DNA of 64,000 bases from Ipomoea triloba. Its lineage: Eukaryota > Streptophyta > Magnoliopsida > Solanales > Convolvulaceae. This document shows positions 1-11,434 of this stretch, piece by piece. A program made the position numbers and the translations under genes. Location of the stretch: positions 20,016,684-20,080,683 of the forward strand of contig NC_044920.1 of NCBI RefSeq assembly GCF_003576645.1. The letters are read 5' to 3'. The notes beneath the pieces are model-generated. The model was not told the DNA's origin, made no database searches, and saw only the letters and a list, made by a program, of their open reading frames with translations. The stretch's first letter is position 1. Each line of letters starts with the position of its first letter.

Positions 1-641
1 TTTTTTTTTTTTTTTTTTTTTTTGCAATTTGTTCTCCTTTGGCTTAGGTATGTGCTCAGTGATCTGGACATTTCTTCTTGGTTATGTATGCTTATTTCCA
101 CGTGTAGAGCCTTTTCTTGATTCAAAAATTATTTATGAGACTGTAATTGATACACAAACTGTCCATAGATTTTGTTTGTTTTATAATCTTTTTAGTATAC
201 ATTTTTTAAATTACGGCATGATTTCTCGTTGCCTTTATGTAGCTATTCTTTCCTTCTGCAACTTGTACTCCATAGTTTGTACAATACTTTTATACCTATT
301 TGGCATCAAGGTTTCTAATTGCTTATGATTGTAAATTGGAAGGAATCAAAATTAAAAGGATGTGGGCAAGATGGAAATCTTTGATTGCTCAAATCTTCAA
401 TGTCATTTTTCTATCATCAATTTTATTTTCTTTATTGTATGTTACATATGTAAATGTGCTTAAATTGTTCTTCTGTTGTATTTCTAGTCTATTCGGGGTT
501 GATATTGTACTATTTAGGTTGATCATTTGAGTTCACATTGAGTAGAGTTTTGTATTTCTGAAAATTTCTTGTTTTATGCATTCTATTAAACTAAGGCTTT
601 GTTTTATTTGTTATTCAACAAATTTCACTAGTGAGAATTTG
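1..641 (+). promoter_or_regulatory. 5' region of the PPCS gene, probable UTR intron
   Basis: T-rich DNA upstream of the PPCS start codon, beginning with a run of 23 T at the window edge. The stretch just before the ATG is pyrimidine-rich and has an AG at about 630-631, so a 5'-UTR intron ending there is plausible but not shown. Short open frames here have no recognisable domain. Confidence 0.35.
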
Positions 642-3600
642 ATGGCTGCTGCAAACCATATTGAAGAATTATATGTAGCATCCGATCCCAAAATCAAGGC
701 ATTCTTTGAGTCAGCTCCTCCACTTCAGGATGCTGCTGATATCAAGGCCAGGTTGAATGAATTTATTCAAAGGAATTATTCAACTTCAGGCAAGCCTACT
801 TTTACTCAGTTTTGATAGCCTGGCTGATGCATGGACACCATTTTCACTTGCATTTTGATCTCTGTTTTAGGAGTTGGAAAAGCAAATAGGATAGTGTGTG
901 TTACTTCTGGTGGTACTACTGTACCATTAGAGAAGCGGTGCGTTCGATACATTGATAATTTCAGCTCAGGTCACAGAGGAGCTGCTTCTACAGAGTATAG
1001 TACATGATATTGCCATATTTATTTCACTAGAAACACTTGAGTATACAGCTCTATATTGACATTTACATGTAAAATGAAACTGCAGATACTTTTTGAAGTC
1101 TGGTTATTCTGTCATATTTCTCTACCGGAGGTGTGAATGTTACTGCTGTAATTCATATCTCTTCATTCATTTAGTTATAATTTTGACTGTAACATATCAT
1201 ATTGATCTGCGTTAGCACACTGAATACTATTTGAACTCTATGCAGGGGTACCTGCCAACCATTTTGTAGAGATCTTCCAGAAAATGCATTGCTTGAGTGC
1301 TTAACATATAACAACGGGTCAAACCTTCAAGGTTTGTAATTCTAGAACTTTTATTTCATGATTTAAATCTACATTGATTCATATACTTCAACTGACTTTC
1401 ACACATTTTACAGCATTTGAAGGACTCCGATAGTATGATCCAGACCTTAACTTACTGCATAGCATATCTCTGTCACTATTTTTAAAAAGAAAAGCTGAGA
1501 AGTGTTTTAGATGGATGACTAAATTGTACATTTGTACATTCAACAGATGTTTTTCTTGATATGAATAATCCTTCTTTAATTGCATTTTTTTTTTGAAAGT
1601 CTTTCATTGCATTTATTTCTACAAAGATGCAATTTTTCTAGTAGATATTCATTTTCCCCAGATTTACTTGTCAAAGTATTGGGGAAGGTAGCTTTGATCT
1701 AAATGTGGTTGACCACTTGACCATGTATCTTAATAGTACTTTATTGTAAAGAAATTAAATTATTTTTCCCAGAAGACAAAACTGACTCTTGTTCTGTGTT
1801 TCAGTGGATCAGAAATCTGCTGATGTGGTGAAAAGAGCAATTACTGAACATCAGGCTGTAAGAATAATCTTTAATTGCTCCTACTGTTACATATTATGTA
1901 GTATCATGTTTCAAACTTTCAATACATACAAATTGATTGTTGCAGGCAGTGGCTGGTGGCTCTCTTCTGAAACTCCCTTTCACAACAATTTTTGAGTATC
2001 TACAGGTTGGAATAGAATAGCAGAGAGTGAATCTTAATTTAACAGAAGACTTCCAAGAACTTTCTTTCTGTAATTATTTAAGAATATTAATTTTCATAAT
2101 CTCATATAGCATGGCTTCTGTGATATTTCAGTACACACATAAGATTATTAAATTCTATTTGTATCATGGGCAGATGCTGCAGCTGATTGCTTTATTGCTC
2201 AGAAGAGTTGGTCCAAGTGCTATGTTTTATCTTGCTGCTGCAGTTTCTGACTTTTACGTTCCCTGGGAAAGCATGGTACTGACTTGTTATGTTGAAATGA
2301 TCTTTAAGTCTATCTCTCAATTGATTGCTGTATTCATCATTGGAAAAGTGCAGAATAAGTTGTGCCTGTGTCTATCTAAATTGGGCTTAACTCAGCTATA
2401 CTATGTAGTGCAAGGATCGGGTGTTATGAGGGTAGTAAAATATGGGAAAGTAAACCCACTCTATCTAAATTGGGCTTAACTCAGCTATACTATGTAGTGC
2501 AAGGATCGGGGGAGAAGTAAACCTACTTTTTTGTGGATACGAAGTGTCAAAATGGGAATTTTACTCCTCTTTAGAAGTTACTTGATTACAATGTTTCACA
2601 GATTACATCAACTCTGTATCATGCCTGAAGGAGAAGAGAGTATGGGTGGGGGCTTCTTACTCTTCAAAATAAGTGAATCAGCTCTTTTCAGTAAAATAAC
2701 TCTGGAAAAGGCATACCTCATTTGAATTATCAATGGGGCTAGATGAATTGCATAAGCTGCATAATAAGGTTTTCTTGTTACCTTACGCATTCATTCTCTC
2801 CTTTACTCATCCACCCAAATGTTGGCGTAGATATAACCTGCATAAAGGCTCTCCTTTTAAATTAGGCATTCCAGTTCTATCTATCCTCATCGAAATCTCA
2901 TTCCTTTTCTTTCTTTGACCGATGTTCTTCAGCTCTTTGTTAACTATTATTTGTGTTTTACAGACAATGCATAAGATCCAGTCTGGATCTGGTCCTTTGG
3001 ACATGCAGCTTGCTCAAGTACCAAAGATGCTTTCAGTGGTCAGAACTGAGTGGGCACCATTGGCTTTCTGCATATCTTTTAAGGTCAGTATCTTTTCTTG
3101 AGCAATAATGCCAACTTAGTTAATCAATATTTTAAAGCATATTATTTAAATTTTCTCTGTGATTTTTGGAATAATACTTAATGTGTAATTTCTTAATATA
3201 TAATTCAAATTTTCTTAAGTGAAACTGAAAAGTATTAGAGCTCGAGTCAAAATATAATCACATTGTGAGCCATTGCTCATTATATTAGTCTAGTATGAGT
3301 CAGTCAAAGCACACTGAATTGTATTGGAAATGGCCATCTGTAACATTTGTAAATTCATTTTATCTTTAAATATGTGGATTTTCATCATTTCATGTACTCA
3401 TGGTATTATGAAGTGAAGCTGAAAAATAAATCGCAGATCTTTAGTGACTTTCTCTCATTTCCCACATGACAGCTTGAAACTGACAAAGATATCCTGTTGG
3501 AGAAGGCGGATATGGCTCTTAAGAAGTACGGAATGCATATGGTGGTAGCTAATGAGCTCTTAACTCGTAAGGAGGAAGTCATAGTTGTGTTACAGAATGA

Positions 3601-3712
3601 TAAGATAAGTGTTAGAAGAGAGAAATCCGAGGCTGGGGCTGATGTAGAGAATCCTCTGATCAAGCTCATTGTGGAAAGACATTCGGAGTATATTACAGCT
3701 TCTTCAGCATAA
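642..3712 (+). CDS. PPCS: phosphopantothenate-cysteine ligase, nine exons
   Basis: The enzyme joins cysteine to 4'-phosphopantothenate in coenzyme A synthesis (CoaB step); plants encode it as a stand-alone protein. Exons read from frame continuity: 642-789, 871-994, 1086-1130, 1246-1331, 1805-1857, 1946-2005, 2174-2275, 2964-3083, 3473-3712, giving 325 residues, close to the roughly 310 usual in plants. Family marks are the nucleotide-binding [11 protein letters not shown] (about 60-70), [12 protein letters not shown] (75-86), [14 protein letters not shown] (190-203), the VPKML segment (225-229) and [10 protein letters not shown] (272-281). ATG 642 is chosen because the conserved protein starts near it; an in-frame ATG at 576 lies upstream in a T-rich stretch that looks like 5'-UTR intron. 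All introns are GT-AG except the first, which starts GCAAG. No stop or frameshift interrupts the exons. Likely a working gene; cytosolic, since no transit peptide is evident. Confidence 0.93.
790..870 (+). other. GC-AG intron 1 of PPCS
   Basis: The frame joins only if the exon ends ...TCAG at 789 and the intron begins GCAAGC; the acceptor is TTTTAG ending at 870. The joined codon is glycine 50. No GT donor nearby restores the frame. GC-AG introns are a known minority class in plants. Confidence 0.8.
2371..2528 (+). repeat. 89-bp tandem duplication inside PPCS intron 7
   Basis: A block of about 50 bp beginning tctatctaaattgggc at 2371 recurs almost exactly at 2460, a period of 89 bp; the second copy then fades. 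It lies in the 2276-2963 intron and does not touch coding sequence. The near identity suggests a recent duplication. Confidence 0.85.
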
Positions 3713-4330
3713 TTGCCACGATTTGCGACAGGTAGTGTTTTTCATCAACTAGTGTGGGTTCAGAACTTGGGAACATTTCGTTTTGTTACCAGTCCTTTAT
3801 TCCTAAAGAAAACTGCAGAACCACCACCCCATACACCAAAAGAATAAGAATAAAAGGAAGGCTGCAGTAGTAGATTATTTGCATTGCATAAAATAATTTC
3901 ACATTTGTAAGGGACACTTCCATTCTGCGGAAGGGACTGATAGATGAATCAAGTCTATTCTGTCACTTCAATTATTTCTTGTTTATTTTATTTTATTATC
4001 TTTATATTATATATAATATATTACTCCCATCTTTTTTCATTTTCTTTTACCTAACTATTTAATGATCAAATATTTTTCTTCGCTTATTTTTTTAATACAT
4101 GATACAGAGTATTATTTTTTTTACCAAACACTTCTTCACAAACAACTAATAGTATCAAACCAGCCAACATAATTTGATAACAGCTAATTGCTAACCGCTA
4201 ACTTCTAACAACTAATTGTCAAACAAGGTCATTATAGGGTTTGAAACAATGACCTAAGTAGTGACACAGGAAGTTTGACCATAACAAATGAGTTTAGAAT
4301 TAATGAAAGTGATAAATGTATCTTTATCAA
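3713..4330. other. 3' flank of PPCS, no gene seen
   Basis: 3'-UTR and AT-rich spacer after the PPCS stop. At about 4120-4230 there is a stretch rich in CAAAC and CTAAC words that resembles the end of a hAT-type MITE. No convincing coding sequence. Confidence 0.4.
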
Positions 4331-4339
4331 AGACATGAT

Positions 4340-5330
4340 AGATGGTTATGTCATTATATAGGTTTATGTTTATAAGTGGATGATATACTCATTCTTGGAA
4401 GTAATAATCTGATAATTAATTCTAAAAAAAAAAAAAAGTTAAGTTCTAAATTTGACACCAAGGACATGAGTTTAGTTGAATTAATTTTTAGGATTAAAAT
4501 TATAACAAGACTATTGGATGGTCTTGTGTTGATGCAATCTCATTATATAATGGTAGAAATGTAGAATCCTTGGAAAATTTCATAAGGATGACAACTAATT
4601 GGCTAGGACTATGTCTATCCAAAAATCAATGAGAGTGTAATTCTCAAGTATAATATATACGCTATGGTTATTTGAAATTTGATATATCTAATGAGTTGTA
4701 CTAGGTCAGATATTACCTACATAGTTAATTAGTAAACTGAGTAGATATAATAGTAAGCTTAGTCATGACCACTAGAAGGCAATAGTGAATATAATGTGAT
4801 ACTTTAGTTGTACCCTCAGGTTGTACTATACAAGATATTAAGCTATACTAAAAGGTTATAGTGACGCTAATGGGCTATCGGGCATTAAGAACTCTAACTC
4901 CATGAGTGCCTATGTGTTTACGTTAGGCGATGTAGTCATATTATGGAAATTCTTGAAACAAAATGTGATAGCTTGATACATGATGGAATCTAAGTTGATA
5001 GCTTTAAACAAGTTTAATCAAAAGACCGAATGACTATGCCATTTTAAAGAAAATATTTCAACTAGGGAAAAACACATGTCTCTAAGTTGTATATATTGCA
5101 ATAGCAAATCGGCAATTGGAATGGTACAGAGTAATATATACATGGTAAGCCTAGACATATATGGTGTAGATATAATATACTTATATACTATTAAACAACT
5201 CTCAATGGGTATTATTTATTTTGACAACGTAAAACCAAAGAATAATATAGTGGATCTACATCTACTAACCAAAGGGTTAAATAGAGAGTTAGTTGAGAAG
5301 TTGTTATGAGGAATTAGACTAAAGCCCTTG
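4340..5330 (+). mobile_element. decayed Copia reverse transcriptase/RNase H fragment
   Basis: Several frames, broken by stops and shifts, carry Copia polymerase marks in the right order: a reverse-transcriptase active-site relative (VDDILIL) at about 4374, a region equivalent to the RT thumb (4560-4900), then the RNase H end near 4900-5310 with SAIG and LLTKGLNRELVEK at its close. Gag, protease and integrase are missing here and no LTR pair was found, so this is an internal relic of an LTR retrotransposon. It cannot encode a working enzyme. Confidence 0.8.
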
Positions 5331-5766
5331 GATTAAAGTTATATTGTTGATTCCCAATCTAGTTGGCACTTAGATTCAAAAGGGTCATCTAAATTATAAA
5401 ATTAAATGTGGTCACCGTAGGGCTCTTGAACTTTTATCCACTCCAAGCTAGTTGAAAGTGAGGCCCATATATTGCGAGGTTAGCATATATTGATGTTTAA
5501 GTATTAGTTGACATGAGTAGAGTGTATATGCAAAATACTCTTTGAAAGAATATCTATGAGAGAAAGAAGTGTGACCGATTCAAAATAGAATTATATGAAC
5601 TCAATTTTTTTTTTTTTTTAAATTCTACAGAACCAAACAAGGCATTTTATGGCCAAAATGGGGCTGGCTGGATAGTTCTGGTAAGATAGGACACTTCAAA
5701 GACATCACGTCTATTGGACACCAATAAAGTAAAATATCTTAATAAAAAGAAGTTCAAAGATTGACA
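5331..5766. other. spacer between Copia relic and MITE
   Basis: AT-rich sequence following the Copia relic; the first part may be its 3' non-coding region. No gene, RNA or clear repeat boundary is visible. Confidence 0.3.
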
Positions 5767-5767
5767 C

Positions 5768-6117
5768 TTAGGGTCCATTTGAAAAATAGGAAAATGACTT
5801 CCAAAAAATATTTTCTTAAAAATGAGTCATTTTCTGGAAAATATTTTCCTTTCCAGTGTTTGGTTGCGTTATGGAAAATTGTCTTGGTGTGTTTGGTTCA
5901 TTTTGGTCGAGAGCATGCAAAACGACCATTTTGGCCATTCCGGTAAAATGACTTACGGAAAAAATTCCGTAAGTCATTTTCTGGAAAAATGAACTGATTT
6001 TCCTTGGTCAACAGGAAACATTTTCCATTGACTGCACTTTCCAGACGTTGCCATGCACCGAAAATTTGGAAAACATTTTTCGGAAGTCATTTTTCGGATT
6101 ACCAAATGCACCCTTAT
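5768..6117. mobile_element. hAT-like MITE, about 350 bp
   Basis: The ends are inverted: GGGTCCATTTG on the left against CAAATGCACCC on the right, and the interior is largely self-complementary around words such as GGAAAATGACTT and AAGTCATTTTC. The length and lack of coding capacity fit a MITE. I could not find a clean 8-bp target duplication, so the family assignment rests on terminal sequence and style only. Confidence 0.6.
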
Positions 6118-6244
6118 GTAGGATTGTCCCTTCAATCCTATTGTGTGACTTTTATTTCATTTTTAGTCATTAAGAGCTGCTCATGCTTAAAAGGAGAACT
6201 TCAAGACCTTGCCTCATAAGGCTGTCCCCAATAGCAATGGCAAA

Positions 6245-6920
6245 TTATACGGGGCACATAGCAATGTGCACCACTACGTACGTAAACGACATCGTTTTGA
6301 GCATTGTAATGTTTCCCGTTTCGGCTGATCTCTGTATTTATGTTAATATTCTATTCCAGGCAATCATTCTGTGTATTCTAGGCAATCGTTCTGTGTATTC
6401 TAGGCAACGACCGTTCTGTGTATTCATGTTAGTAACACATGCTGTGATGTGTTTGTGCATTCAATTCGAATGTTTAGGAGGATGAGTTCTGTGTATTTTG
6501 TGTCAATATTCTGTGTATTCATGTTATTAACACAGGTTGTGATGTGTTTGTGCATTCGAATGTTAGGAGGATAAGTTCTGTGTATTTTGTGTCAATATTC
6601 TATGTATTCTGGGCAAACATTCTGTGTATTCTAGGCAAACGTTCTGTGTATTCTAGATAATGATTATGTGTATTATAGATAATGAATTCACTGGAGTCAT
6701 TCGCGTCCGCGTCCACTAACATCTGTGTATTTTGTGTCAATATTCTAGGCAAACATTCTGTGTATTATAGGCAAACGTTCTTTGTATTCTAGATAATGAT
6801 TATGTGTATTATAGATAATGAATTTCCTGGAGTTATTCGCGTCCGCGTCCACTAATATCGAAACGACGTCGTTTACGTACGTGGTGCACATTGCTATGTG
6901 CACCGTGGTGCAGGGTATAA
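6245..6920. mobile_element. TIR element with internal minisatellite
   Basis: The termini match as inverted repeats over about 45 bp: CACATAGCAATGTGCACCAC followed by TACGTACGTAAACGAC on the left, and the reverse complement on the right at about 6858-6904. TTATAC and GTATAA may mark the outer ends. Between them are many copies of a roughly 20-bp unit around TTCTGTGTATTCTAGGCAAA (6340-6830). There is no coding sequence and no clear target duplication. Probably a non-autonomous Mutator-like element. Confidence 0.65.
6340..6830 (+). repeat. minisatellite of TTCTGTGTATTCTAGGCAA-type units
   Basis: More than ten imperfect copies of a 19-22 bp word occur, with a larger unit of about 100-190 bp that also includes TGTGATGTGTTTGTGCATTC and a GCGTCCGCGTCCACTAA block at about 6705 and 6840. 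It lies wholly inside the TIR element. Confidence 0.75.
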
Positions 6921-7636
6921 CAATTGAATAGCAATATTATCACCTTTTTTAAGAAAGAATTCGCCACCTTGGAAAAAAGAGAGGGAAGAGAGAGACAAAG
7001 TGAGACCCTCCCGCAAATGAAGAGATTTTGCAGTCAAGTGGGCCCCACTTGAGTTTGATTGGTTGCATGTTACAACACGTGGATGCAGTCAGAATTTGAT
7101 TGGTTGCCACTGCTCTATTCTTTTTCTTCTTTTTTTTTAATTACTCAGTTTTTGTTTTATTTTGTTTTCTTTTTTATTTTTCTACCATCTTCTCTTTCCT
7201 AATCACACTCCTAAAAACCGTAATAAAAACCCACTATTGGGGAAGGCCTAAAGGAACATTTCAAGATCTCCAAATTAAAGTCCCAATATTGTGCACAATC
7301 ATTTCTGCCAACAATTATATGTGAAGGCCCATTGCATGAATATCATTTTATACATTAGGCTTTTGGCTAGTGCTGATCTCTAAACCTTCAACTGACGCAA
7401 CATATATTGTAACGTAGAGCTAAACAAGAGCATTCTAACATATTGTATACACAATTTCTGGGCTTCAAATGTTGTCTTTGAACATATATTTCACAAAAAT
7501 ACAGATCCCATCTAACAGATTCATATTTTACATTCTTAATTTCTACTCAGTATTCACATATCATGCATTACCAGCAGCTAGCAGCCAAGATAACCTATGA
7601 CTATCGCCTATCGGCTTGCAAACCACAATAGACTAG
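6921..7636. other. spacer 3' of the TGA gene
   Basis: AT-rich, with a T-rich stretch near 7105-7190. The last 100-200 bp before 7637 are probably the 3'-UTR of the - strand TGA gene. No other gene seen. Confidence 0.35.
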
Positions 7637-9821
7637 TCAGTCCATTTCTCGAGGGCGAGCAGCCCAGAGAGAGCTTAAGGCATGAAGGCGTTGGAAGTAC
7701 TCCCCAAATGCAAGCAGACCCCTTGCTGCTTGGTGGGTTGTGAGAATACTTGACATCTGCTGCAAAGTCTGCTTGCGCAGGTTATCTGCCTGTAGTATTT
7801 CAAACACACGAGGAAAATGTCAGGATCAAACGCTTACCACTACGCCAAAAGTTTTAGTGCAACACCAATTGCTGGACTTAGCCCTTGGCCTCCGCCCAAC
7901 AATTCCCCTCCCAGCACCTGCCACTCGAATCCTTGACCTGATTCTGATACCACTTGTTAGGATCAAACGCTTAAGCGCAGCTATAGTTCACAACGAAGGC
8001 ACAACTTTATTTCCTTATATACCGTCATCACATTTTCGAAAAACAGGGTGCTGGACTTGGCCCTTCACTGGCCTTTGCCTAATAATCCCTTAGTTACCAA
8101 TTGCTGGATTTGGCCCTTCACTGGCCTCCGCCCAACAGAAAACATAAAAAAGTGAACTAAAGTAAGAAAAGTAGACTACAAGTTTATACTACCCAGCCTC
8201 CATTCCTATGTGGTGAACTTTGGAGATAACAATGTGGTATATATATACAAGGTTGTGAAGATAAAAGAGTGATGTTGTACCTGGTTGACAAAGCTTTCTA
8301 TTGACTCTAATTTCTCCATAGCAGAAGCCATCTGAGAACCATAAATGACTGCGTCGGTGCTCATGGAAGCCATGCTTTGGGCCAGACTCTGCTGTAGTTT
8401 ATCCATTCCTTGTGTGAGAGCCTCCTCAGCCTGCTGGCAACAGTCTCTCAGGTTACACACATTGAAGAGTTGTTCATCTGTCAAGGGCTCAAGCTGTGGC
8501 ATTACTGCCTGCAAAAAGAAGAAGCCGAAGAAATTATGTCTTATTTATTTGTTTTGTCATTTTTATGTTTCAAGGGCAGTGGCCAAAGGATTACATTAAT
8601 CAGTTCTGATGGACGGAAACCTCCAATCCAGAGGAAGAAGCGCTCTAGCGAAGTTCTCCACATCCCGGATAGTAGGTAAAAGACATCGGCTTTGGCAACT
8701 TCAGCTCTCATCCGGAAGAGTTCATAATAGTGGTTTAAGACATTCTCAACTACCAACTGCAGCTCCACATCACTACTTGTGTTAGACAGCAAAATGCTTC
8801 TGAGTTCTGAAATTTTCTTTTGCTGTTCTTCGACCCAGTGCGCATATTCCATCTCAAATGCAACAATTCCTGCACATAAACTAAAGGGGTTAGTTAAACT
8901 TCAGAGCAACAAATTTCAGTTTCACTTGAGGGAGGTCACAGAGAGATAATCATAAAGGTGATAAAATGAGCCATACCTGGATTTATTGTCCCATACATTC
9001 CCATTTTGGTAGTGGGACCTAACATATATACTCCCTGCAAATGATGTTTCTTGGTCAATATAATATGCGGATGCATAATCTTTGAGAAAGAGGTATGCAA
9101 ACCTTACCTGATGCCTGGTTTTCTCAATCTCCAGTTCGAGTTGTGCTAGCTTCAAACGGCTCATTTCCAATTGCTGAATATAAGCCTAAGAGAAAATTTA
9201 GAAAGTAATCAACAATGAGAAGATGAGAACTTGGGATTATCTGAAATTGGCAAACAACCTTTTCAGCAGCATTTGTTTATTACCTTCTTTCGCAAACGAC
9301 TTTTTCTTGCAGCTTCACGGTTTTGTGCTAAACGCCTTTGTGCCTGTCTTTGAAATAGAAATAGACTTGGTTTTCTTTTTCACATCAAAGATATTCTTGT
9401 TCATTTAATGCTCATTTAGCCATTAGAGAGAGAGAGGATATGCTTATCACCTTATCTGCAGTGCCCTTTCCTGCCTGATGTGCCTGATTATCGCCCTGGT
9501 TGTCTCCCGATCCAGAGGGAACCACTGATTCATTAGACATGTACTCGGACTATAATGTCCAAATAACAAAAGAAATGAATTAAGTTAGGGAGGTGGAAAA
9601 GCCATATATTTGGCAGCTTGAGAGGAGAAGACTTCATTGTTTACCTTGTCATCTGCCTGTGTGACCATGCAATCACCAGAGCAGGGGATGATATCACTTC
9701 TAAGTGTATCCTCCCAAACACTCATCTGGTGGAGCTGCTCATATATGCCCATCCTTCCTGCAGGCCCAAATTGAGTTACTGGAGAACTCATCTTCATGTT
9801 CAAGGCTTCATATGAAACCAT
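7637..9821 (-). CDS. TGA-class bZIP transcription factor, eight exons
   Basis: Exons in transcription order: 9821-9645, 9549-9451, 9343-9284, 9185-9108, 9034-8977, 8869-8595, 8508-8281, 7789-7637, all GT-AG, giving 375 residues. An in-frame TAG directly precedes ATG 9821. The basic region (93-112) has the N-x7-R core at N100 and R108, followed by a short zipper (L118, L125, I132). The rest is the DOG1-type domain of TGA factors, including GIVAFEMEYAHWVEEQ near 158 and SGMWRTSLERFFLWIGGFRP. TGA factors bind TGACG (as-1) motifs in the nucleus and work with NPR1 in salicylate and stress responses. The N-terminus (MGIYEQLHQ) and length best fit the TGA3/TGA7 clade, an assignment from memory. Cysteines 267 and 273 match positions of the redox pair of Arabidopsis TGA1. 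No disabling change seen. Confidence 0.93.
7810..8150. repeat. repeat insertion in the last TGA intron
   Basis: The word aggatcaaacgctta occurs at about 7823 and 7961, and a block around GGACTT-GCCCTT-GGCCTCCGCCCAACA recurs three times (about 7872, 8050, 8105). The sequence is GC-richer than the surrounding intron and non-coding. It looks like a decayed repeat with internal duplications, possibly SINE- or LTR-derived. Confidence 0.55.
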
Positions 9822-10596
9822 CTACCCAACCTAAACAACATAATTATAAACTTAGTAAACACGAGCTACAACATAGATGCTAACTTTTATCATAGAAATC
9901 TCAATTTGTAACGATATATCTAAACTAATCAGGTTCCCACTATGATCACTTATATAAACTTGGGCTTCTACTTTATTCCACCAATGGACTATCCCATGCT
10001 TGTTTATAGGTTAAGAAATTCATATCAATGGAAAGACATGAAGTCTAGAAAAAATAACTTGTTGCAAAACTGCCCTTTAGCATGTATATAGCAAGAAAGG
10101 AAAGTAGGTCTTCTAAAATAAGATCTGAGTGAGAATCAATAAGTCAGAATAAGCATATTTCAACTCAGAAATATGCTTCCACAGTTCCATGAAAAGGGAC
10201 ACTGTAGGAGACCAAATGTTCTGTTGCAAATTGCAAATATAATTTATGCTTTAAGAATTCTGTGGTGGCCAAGCTTGTTGTGTGTATATATACATATATA
10301 TAAACTTATAACCTATGATTCTGAGATGAACTTTTTCTGCCTCCTTATTCAAGAACGGCATTCAACACCAAATATGGAAGTTCAAAAAAAAAAAAAAAAA
10401 TCATGGAAAGCCAATCAGTCAAGCATAAAGTTTATTGACACCATCCATCAAACACAAAGTGGGCATAACTTATCTGGTGAAGAAACTCAAATGAAAAACC
10501 ATGGCCTCATTTCACAGAAACAGCTATAAACTTTGCATATTGCCCACAAACATTATCTTTCAAGAATCACAGTAAGGAATATAAACTTGTAGCTTT
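9822..10596. other. upstream region of the TGA gene
   Basis: AT-rich promoter or 5'-UTR intron of the - strand TGA gene, with a short TATATA stretch near 10285-10300 and an A tract at 10383-10400. No second gene is evident. Confidence 0.4.
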
Positions 10597-10839
10597 CTAA
10601 GATACATGCACGGCCATACATGTATGCATGCATAAAAGAAAGCATACATGACTAAAAAGAAAGCATATGCTATATAGAATAGAACATGAACTCCATAATA
10701 GGAAGCAAAACAGATGAAGATCGAGGCCAAGCTGACCAATTATTGAAGTAACTGCAAATTCTTGGGCATTTGAAGAGAGCTTAGAGTTGAGGTATGAGTC
10801 GATAATTATAGTATCAGAGGCCTCCATGGCTAAAAGCAC
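10597..10839 (-). other. uncertain small ORF upstream of TGA gene
   Basis: A reading frame of 80 residues on the - strand, with a natural ATG at about 10827 (start MEASDTIIIDSYLNSKLSS). It lies about 1 kb upstream of the TGA start in the same direction. It could be a 5' leader exon with an upstream ORF, or chance. The C-terminal half is hydrophobic and Cys-rich and reads like untranslated sequence. No family recognised. Confidence 0.2.
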
Positions 10840-11434
10840 ACAGAAAGGACTGCACTACGAGAGAGCTAGCTAACTGTTTGCCAAAAAATAATAAATAAAT
10901 AAATTTAAAAAAAAAAAAAAAAAAAAACCAAAAAGCAATAAAGTACCATATCAAACCAAACACAATCAAACCGGCCAAATAACTTGGTAGTTTAGTGGCA
11001 TAATCTACACTCCGATATAATTATAAAAAAAAATGGTACAAATTATAATGGGGAAAAAGTTCGATTACTAGTTTACTACTATTAAATCAAAGTTTCATAA
11101 CCAATGTAGTTGGTGTAGTGGTTCAGCATCTTGTTCTTTAAGCATGAGGTTTGGGATTTAATTCTTATCCATGTGAAATAGGGCAAACTATTTGGCATGG
11201 GCAATGACTTTTTTTTTTTTCTTCTTCTTCAATTTTGATCCCATTGTTCAACAAAGCTGGGTAGGTGAAAGGTAGTAATAAGCTTTATAATTACTAAAGG
11301 ATTTGAACACAATAGTAAAATAGCAAAAGTAGGTAACAAATTAAAGTAACCAACATGATTATTGGTACCAAATCCGATAATAGGGTACAAAAGTCCAAAC
11401 CAAACGCCACATTAGTCTTGCTCTTTTAATTTGA
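10840..11434. other. AT-rich spacer with SINE-like fragment
   Basis: Includes an A tract at 10906-10927 and, at about 11101-11220, a SINE-like piece: TGTAGTTGGTGTAGTGGTTC resembles a pol III A box and GGTTTGGGATTTAATTC a B box, followed by a T-rich end. No coding sequence. Confidence 0.45.

Noticed and set aside
2027..2479. 150-residue frame as a separate gene
   Set aside because: It contains exon 7 of PPCS and reads through the flanking introns.
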